From positions 186,001 to 250,000 of the forward strand of contig JAFXSM010000042.1 of NCBI GenBank assembly GCA_017525605.1: a stretch of DNA of 64,000 nucleotides, in the 5' to 3' direction. Shown here in pieces: positions 60,259 to 64,000 of the stretch; the first letter of the stretch is position 1, and every line of letters begins with the position of its first letter. Both the position numbers and the translations under genes were made by a program. The notes under the pieces are model-generated. The model was not told the origin of the DNA. It saw only the letters and a program-made list of their open reading frames with translations, and made no database searches. The stretch is from Treponema sp. (GTDB lineage: Bacteria > Spirochaetota > Spirochaetia > Treponematales > Treponemataceae).

Positions 60259-63200
60259 CAGATTCCATCTCCCATGTATTTTTCCATTATTTTGTTCGCT
60301 TTTGCGATTGCCTTTGCCCTTTCCTTCTCGTACTTGGCTTTTGCCTTCGCCTCGTCATCCGCGCCCTTCACTTTTGTGAGCGCAGGGTCTTTCGGAAGCG
60401 GGCGGCCTTCTTTCTTTGCCCTCTTCGCTTCTTTCTTGAGCCTTCTCAAATTGAAGATGAAGTAAATCGAAGGCATGAGGAAAAGAGTCATCAGCGAACC
60501 GAATGTCATTCCTCCGAATACGGTGAGCGAAATCGGCTGCATACTCTGCGAGCCTTCGCCAGGGAAGAACGCCATCGGAGCAAGCGAGATTACAGTCGTG
60601 AGAGTTGACATGAGAATCGGGCGCAAACGGTTTCGGGCAGCCTGAATGCAAGCTTCCTCAAGATTGTATCCGCGCTTACGGAGCAGGTTCGTGTAATCAA
60701 CAAGAACGATACCGTTGTTTACGATTGTTCCGACAAGGACGAGCATACCGATTATCGAGACAACGTTGAGCTGGTTTCCCGAAATCATGTAGATGAAAAT
60801 GACACCGATGAACGAAAGCGGAATCGTGAAAATGACGATGAACGGGTCAAGAATCGACTCGAACTGCGAAGCCATGACGATGAAAACAAGGAATGCCGCA
60901 AGGATGATTACCATTCCGAAGTTCACGACAGCCTCTTTCATGTCAGCCATATCTCCCGAATAGCCGATGATTACGCCCTCTTCAACCATTATGTTTTCAG
61001 AAATAGCTTTTTCGACAGCTGCCTGAACGTCTCCGAGCGAAAGCCCTGAAACAGGCTTTGCTTTTACATGAAGGATTCGAGCCTGGTTTTCGCGGTAAAT
61101 CGTGACAGGCGAAGTCGATTCCTCGTAATGAGCGAAACTTGAAAGCGGCACCCTGACTCCGCTTGAGCTTATCAGCGAGATTGAATCCAAATCCGAAAGC
61201 TTCGAGCGGTCTTTCTCTGCGATTCGGACGATGACGTTGATATCGTCGCCGTCCTTTGTGTATCTGGATGCCGTAGTTCCGCTTATTACGCCCGCAATTT
61301 CAGAACCGACAGAATAAACATTCAGACCGAATTCCTGCATTCTCTCGCGGTCGAATACGATGTTTGCCTGCGGAAGTCCGTCTTCCAAATCAGTGCTGAC
61401 TTCCGTTACCCAGTCGGTCAGTTTTGTCTTGAGAAGGTCCTCAACTGCATTTGAAGCCGCCATGACTTTCTTCAAGTCGTCGCTCTTGATGTCGATTGAA
61501 ACGCCCGAAGAACTTGATGCGCTGTTCGCGTTCGCCGAGAATGCAAGCTCCGCGCCAGGGAACATCGTGAAGTATTTTCGGAGTTTTTCTTTCGCGCTCT
61601 TTTCGTTGTCGTATCCCTTCTGTCGCTCGGACGGCTTGTAAAGAGTGAACGTGACTTTTCCCGTGTTCGTTTCCGAAGAAGAAGAAATCATCGAAGTTCC
61701 GCCGACAGAAACGGTCGTGTATTTGATACCGACCAAATCGTTCAGCGCCATCGCTTCGAATTCGCGCATCGTCTCTTCTGTTATAGAAAGCTTTGTTCCC
61801 TGCGCGAGAGTGAAATCAACTGAGACAGAGTTCGCGGCAGATTCCGGCATGAAAATGAAGCCGACGAATTTAATCGCGACAAATGAAAAACCAAGAAGCG
61901 TAACAACGATTCCTATCGCGAGCCATCTGTGGTGGAGGACAGCCGTAACGCCCGACGCATATTTTTCATCGAGGCTGTCGAAGAAATTGTTGAAAGCCCT
62001 GTTGATTCCGTATGAGATTCCCGAATCTTTTTTCGATTTCTGCTTTTTGACGAGCACCGAACAAAGAACAGGAACAAGAGCCATAGCAACGACGAGCGAA
62101 GACATGAGAGAGAAGATGATTGTCCACGCGATGTCGTTGAACATTTGTCCCATGAGACCGAGCTTGCTCTTGAAAAGAAGCATCGGAAGGAAGATACAGA
62201 CAGAAGTGAGAGTCGAACCAGTAATCGAGGAAACCATTTCCTGCGAGCCGAGGATTGCTGCGACTTTCGGTTTCGTATCGCGCTCGATGTAAGAATAGAT
62301 GTTCTCCAAGACGACAATCGAGTTGTCGACGAGCATACCGATTCCCAAAAGAAGACCTGCCATCGAAATCATGTTGATTGTGATGTTGTTCAGGTACATG
62401 CAGAAGAGAGTAATCATGACCGAAATCGGAATTGAAGCTCCGACAATCAATGTTGATTTCAGCGAGCGCAAGAACACGAAGAGAACCGCGACTGCAAGCA
62501 AAGCACCCAATACGACCGATTTGACAACTTCTCCGATTGTCTGCGAAATGATATCTACAGTGTTCGAAGTTTCGATTACCTCAACGTCGGAAGGAAGCTC
62601 CGACTTCATTTTTAAAAGCGTCTGCCTGATTCGCTTTGCAGTTGCGACCGAGTTTTTTCCGGACTGCTTCTGCAGATTGAGCATTACACAAGGCTTGCCG
62701 TCAAGATATGCGTATGTGGATTCGTCTTTGTACCCCTCGTAAACGTCCGCGATGTCGCGCAGCCTGATTGACCTCAAAGCTGAATCTCCGCCGACTTTGT
62801 AAGATATGACCGTGTTTTTCAAATCGTCGAGCGACTTGAATTTTCCGTCGTTCTTAATCGTATAGTTCATGTCGCCGGAAGTGATAGTTCCGCCCGAAGA
62901 CTGAATGTTCTGCGCGCCAATCATCTGCGAGACAGAAGAAATAGTCAGTCCGTACGCCTCAAGCCTGTCTCTCGGAATGTCAACGTTGATTGACTTTTCG
63001 CGTCCGCCCGAAATGTTTGCGGAAGCAACTCCATCGACCTGCTCAAGCTTTGCCTTAATCGAATCTTCCGCGAGCGTCCTGAGTTCCTCCGGAGTGCGGC
63101 TTCCGCGCAATGCCAAAGTCATAATCGGCATCATCGAAGGATCCATCTTGATTGTAATCGGAGAATCCGCGTCGGTAGGAAGATAGTTTCGAACAAGGTC

Positions 63201-63536
63201 AATCTTGTCGCGGACGTCGCCGCCTGCAGCATCAAGGTTCGTTCCGTAATTGAATTCGAGGATTACGAGTGAGATTCCGCCCATCGAGCGCGACTGCATT
63301 TTTTTCAGCCCCGAAACGCCCGAAAGAGAGCTTTCCAATGTCGAAGTCAAACTTTGCTCGACTTCCTCAGGCCCCGCGCCGTCGTAAGATGTATACACAA
63401 GCATGTACGGCAAATCCATCTCAGGGTACATATCGACCGAGAGCTGCGTCGTACAAAAAATTCCCATTACGATTGCGAGAATGAAAATCAGAATCGTCGT
63501 AACAGGTTTATTTACGCATTTTTCAGAAAATGTCAT
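60258..63536 (-). CDS. RND-family efflux transporter permease
   Basis: 1092 residues with twelve membrane helices and two large periplasmic loops in the AcrB/MexB order. Start CVNKPVTTILIFILAIVMG, the central GMLVDNSIVVLENIY and the second-half VGTIVNNGIVLVDYTNLLRKRG are family signatures. It exports drugs, bile-type compounds or lipids by proton antiport. The C-terminal ~60 residues are a Lys/Ala-rich charged tail. No outer-membrane TolC partner is in the window after it. GGAG precedes the ATG. Confidence 0.95.
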   Translation of the reverse strand: MTFSEKCVNKPVTTILIFILAIVMGIFCTTQLSVDMYPEMDLPYMLVYTSYDGAGPEEVEQSLTSTLESSLSGVSGLKKMQSRSMGGISLVILEFNYGTNLDAAGGDVRDKIDLVRNYLPTDADSPITIKMDPSMMPIMTLALRGSRTPEELRTLAEDSIKAKLEQVDGVASANISGGREKSINVDIPRDRLEAYGLTISSVSQMIGAQNIQSSGGTITSGDMNYTIKNDGKFKSLDDLKNTVISYKVGGDSALRSIRLRDIADVYEGYKDESTYAYLDGKPCVMLNLQKQSGKNSVATAKRIRQTLLKMKSELPSDVEVIETSNTVDIISQTIGEVVKSVVLGALLAVAVLFVFLRSLKSTLIVGASIPISVMITLFCMYLNNITINMISMAGLLLGIGMLVDNSIVVLENIYSYIERDTKPKVAAILGSQEMVSSITGSTLTSVCIFLPMLLFKSKLGLMGQMFNDIAWTIIFSLMSSLVVAMALVPVLCSVLVKKQKSKKDSGISYGINRAFNNFFDSLDEKYASGVTAVLHHRWLAIGIVVTLLGFSFVAIKFVGFIFMPESAANSVSVDFTLAQGTKLSITEETMREFEAMALNDLVGIKYTTVSVGGTSMISSSSETNTGKVTFTLYKPSERQKGYDNEKSAKEKLRKYFTMFPGAELAFSANANSASSSSGVSIDIKSDDLKKVMAASNAVEDLLKTKLTDWVTEVSTDLEDGLPQANIVFDRERMQEFGLNVYSVGSEIAGVISGTTASRYTKDGDDINVIVRIAEKDRSKLSDLDSISLISSSGVRVPLSSFAHYEESTSPVTIYRENQARILHVKAKPVSGLSLGDVQAAVEKAISENIMVEEGVIIGYSGDMADMKEAVVNFGMVIILAAFLVFIVMASQFESILDPFIVIFTIPLSFIGVIFIYMISGNQLNVVSIIGMLVLVGTIVNNGIVLVDYTNLLRKRGYNLEEACIQAARNRLRPILMSTLTTVISLAPMAFFPGEGSQSMQPISLTVFGGMTFGSLMTLFLMPSIYFIFNLRRLKKEAKRAKKEGRPLPKDPALTKVKGADDEAKAKAKYEKERAKAIAKANKIMEKYMGDGI

Positions 63537-63579
63537 ATAAAACTCCAGATGTAGGAAACTTCAAAAACCGGAAAACCCG

Positions 63580-64000
63580 TTAGTTCATGATGTTGATTTT
63601 TGAACCGTCATTGAGAAGTGCCATTCCTTTTACGATGACCTCATCCCCGACCGTCAATCCGCTTGTGATTTCAGTTTTGTTGTCAACGGAAATGCCCACT
63701 TTCACAGGAACAAGCTTTGCCGTAGGAACTCCGCCTTTCGAGCCTGAAACTATGAAAAGATACGGATTCTGGTCTCTCGTGACGATTGAAGTTGACGGGA
63801 CGAGAATCGCGTCTTTTACGCTTTCCGTCACAAGTTTGATTCGCGCATACATTCCGACTTTGATTCTGCTGTCCTTTTCGTTGAAGCGGAGCTTCACCTG
63901 CATCGTCCTTGATGTCGTGTCGAGGACAGGGCTAATCTCGAATGCAGTTGCCTTGAACTCGACTCCCGGATACGCGTCGAAAGTGACGGATGCCGACTGA
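63580..64000 (-). CDS. RND efflux periplasmic adaptor (membrane fusion protein), 5'-truncated
   Basis: The minus-strand frame is open to the right edge; visible are the last ~139 residues. SPVLDTTSRTMQVKLRF and GMYARIKLV belong to the beta-barrel domain of HlyD/MexA adaptors, followed by the membrane-proximal domain (ILVPSTSIV... GLTVGDEVIVKGMALL). The ATG at 63903 is internal. It bridges the permease to an outer-membrane channel and is transcribed just ahead of the permease. Confidence 0.9.
   Translation of the reverse strand, partial: QSASVTFDAYPGVEFKATAFEISPVLDTTSRTMQVKLRFNEKDSRIKVGMYARIKLVTESVKDAILVPSTSIVTRDQNPYLFIVSGSKGGVPTAKLVPVKVGISVDNKTEITSGLTVGDEVIVKGMALLNDGSKINIMN

Noticed and set aside
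1..64000. tRNA, rRNA, prophage or integrase genes
   Set aside because: No cloverleaf-like or rRNA stretch was seen in intergenic DNA, and no integrase or phage structural protein is encoded. A tRNAscan/Infernal run would settle it.

Overview
The window (about half G+C, densely packed, both strands used) reads as chromosome of a spirochaete, most likely a host-associated Treponema. The grounds are the long archaeal-type PheS, the M23 peptidase-bactofilin-YaaR-YaaT block, several secreted or cytoplasmic proteins of the kind seen mainly in treponemes, and a diderm envelope gene set (Omp85-like protein, RND pump, lipoproteins). The genus is an inference from gene content; no rRNA or tRNA gene is present to confirm it.

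Layout. 1-16 kb: 3' part of rarA with an unusual C-terminal extension, adk, a receiver/ATPase/cyclic-nucleotide regulator, an NFACT (RqcH-like) protein, a Cache/MCP-like protein carrying an in-frame palindromic insertion, purL, an Rpn-type nuclease followed by a B12-radical SAM protein, an Omp85-like protein, and a secreted esterase with a small membrane protein. 17-31 kb: a minus-strand lipid/polyketide cluster whose gene content and order match the aryl polyene (APE) clusters of Gram-negative bacteria: methyltransferase, ketosynthase-like partner, acyltransferase, ACP, COG4648-AMP ligase fusion, dehydratase, then glycosyltransferase, LpxL-type acyltransferase, thioesterase, ketosynthase, dehydratase, FAD oxidoreductase, ketoreductase and a small membrane protein. 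A secreted repeat protein on the plus strand interrupts it, as do three copies of a ~160-bp palindromic element. 31-45 kb: cytidylate-kinase-like protein, tandem CNNM/CorC proteins, a thioredoxin-fold lipoprotein, htpG, malic enzyme, a second B12-radical SAM protein, and a formylglycine-type (SUMF1) protein. 45-64 kb: a two-gene ATPase plus PD-ExK pair, an LRR protein, pheS, envelope proteins, rhomboid, diguanylate cyclase, Dus, TatD, the M23/bactofilin/YaaR/YaaT operon, a methyltransferase and an RND efflux operon cut by the right edge.

How it works together. In the APE-like cluster the AMP ligase would load an aryl starter on the ACP, KS/KR/DH enzymes would extend it into a conjugated chain, and the GT2, LpxL-type and AGPAT enzymes would move it to a lipid anchor. 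The usual exporter, LolA-like carrier, second ACP and second ketosynthase are not in the window. The FAD oxidoreductase looks like an added tailoring enzyme.

Two signals lie outside ordinary gene calling. First, at least eight genes that begin transcription units have an extended -10 box (TGN plus a TATAAT-like hexamer) ending 6-7 nt before the start codon with no ribosome-binding site, which implies leaderless mRNAs. Second, several families of palindromic repeats keep their stems by compensatory changes between copies.
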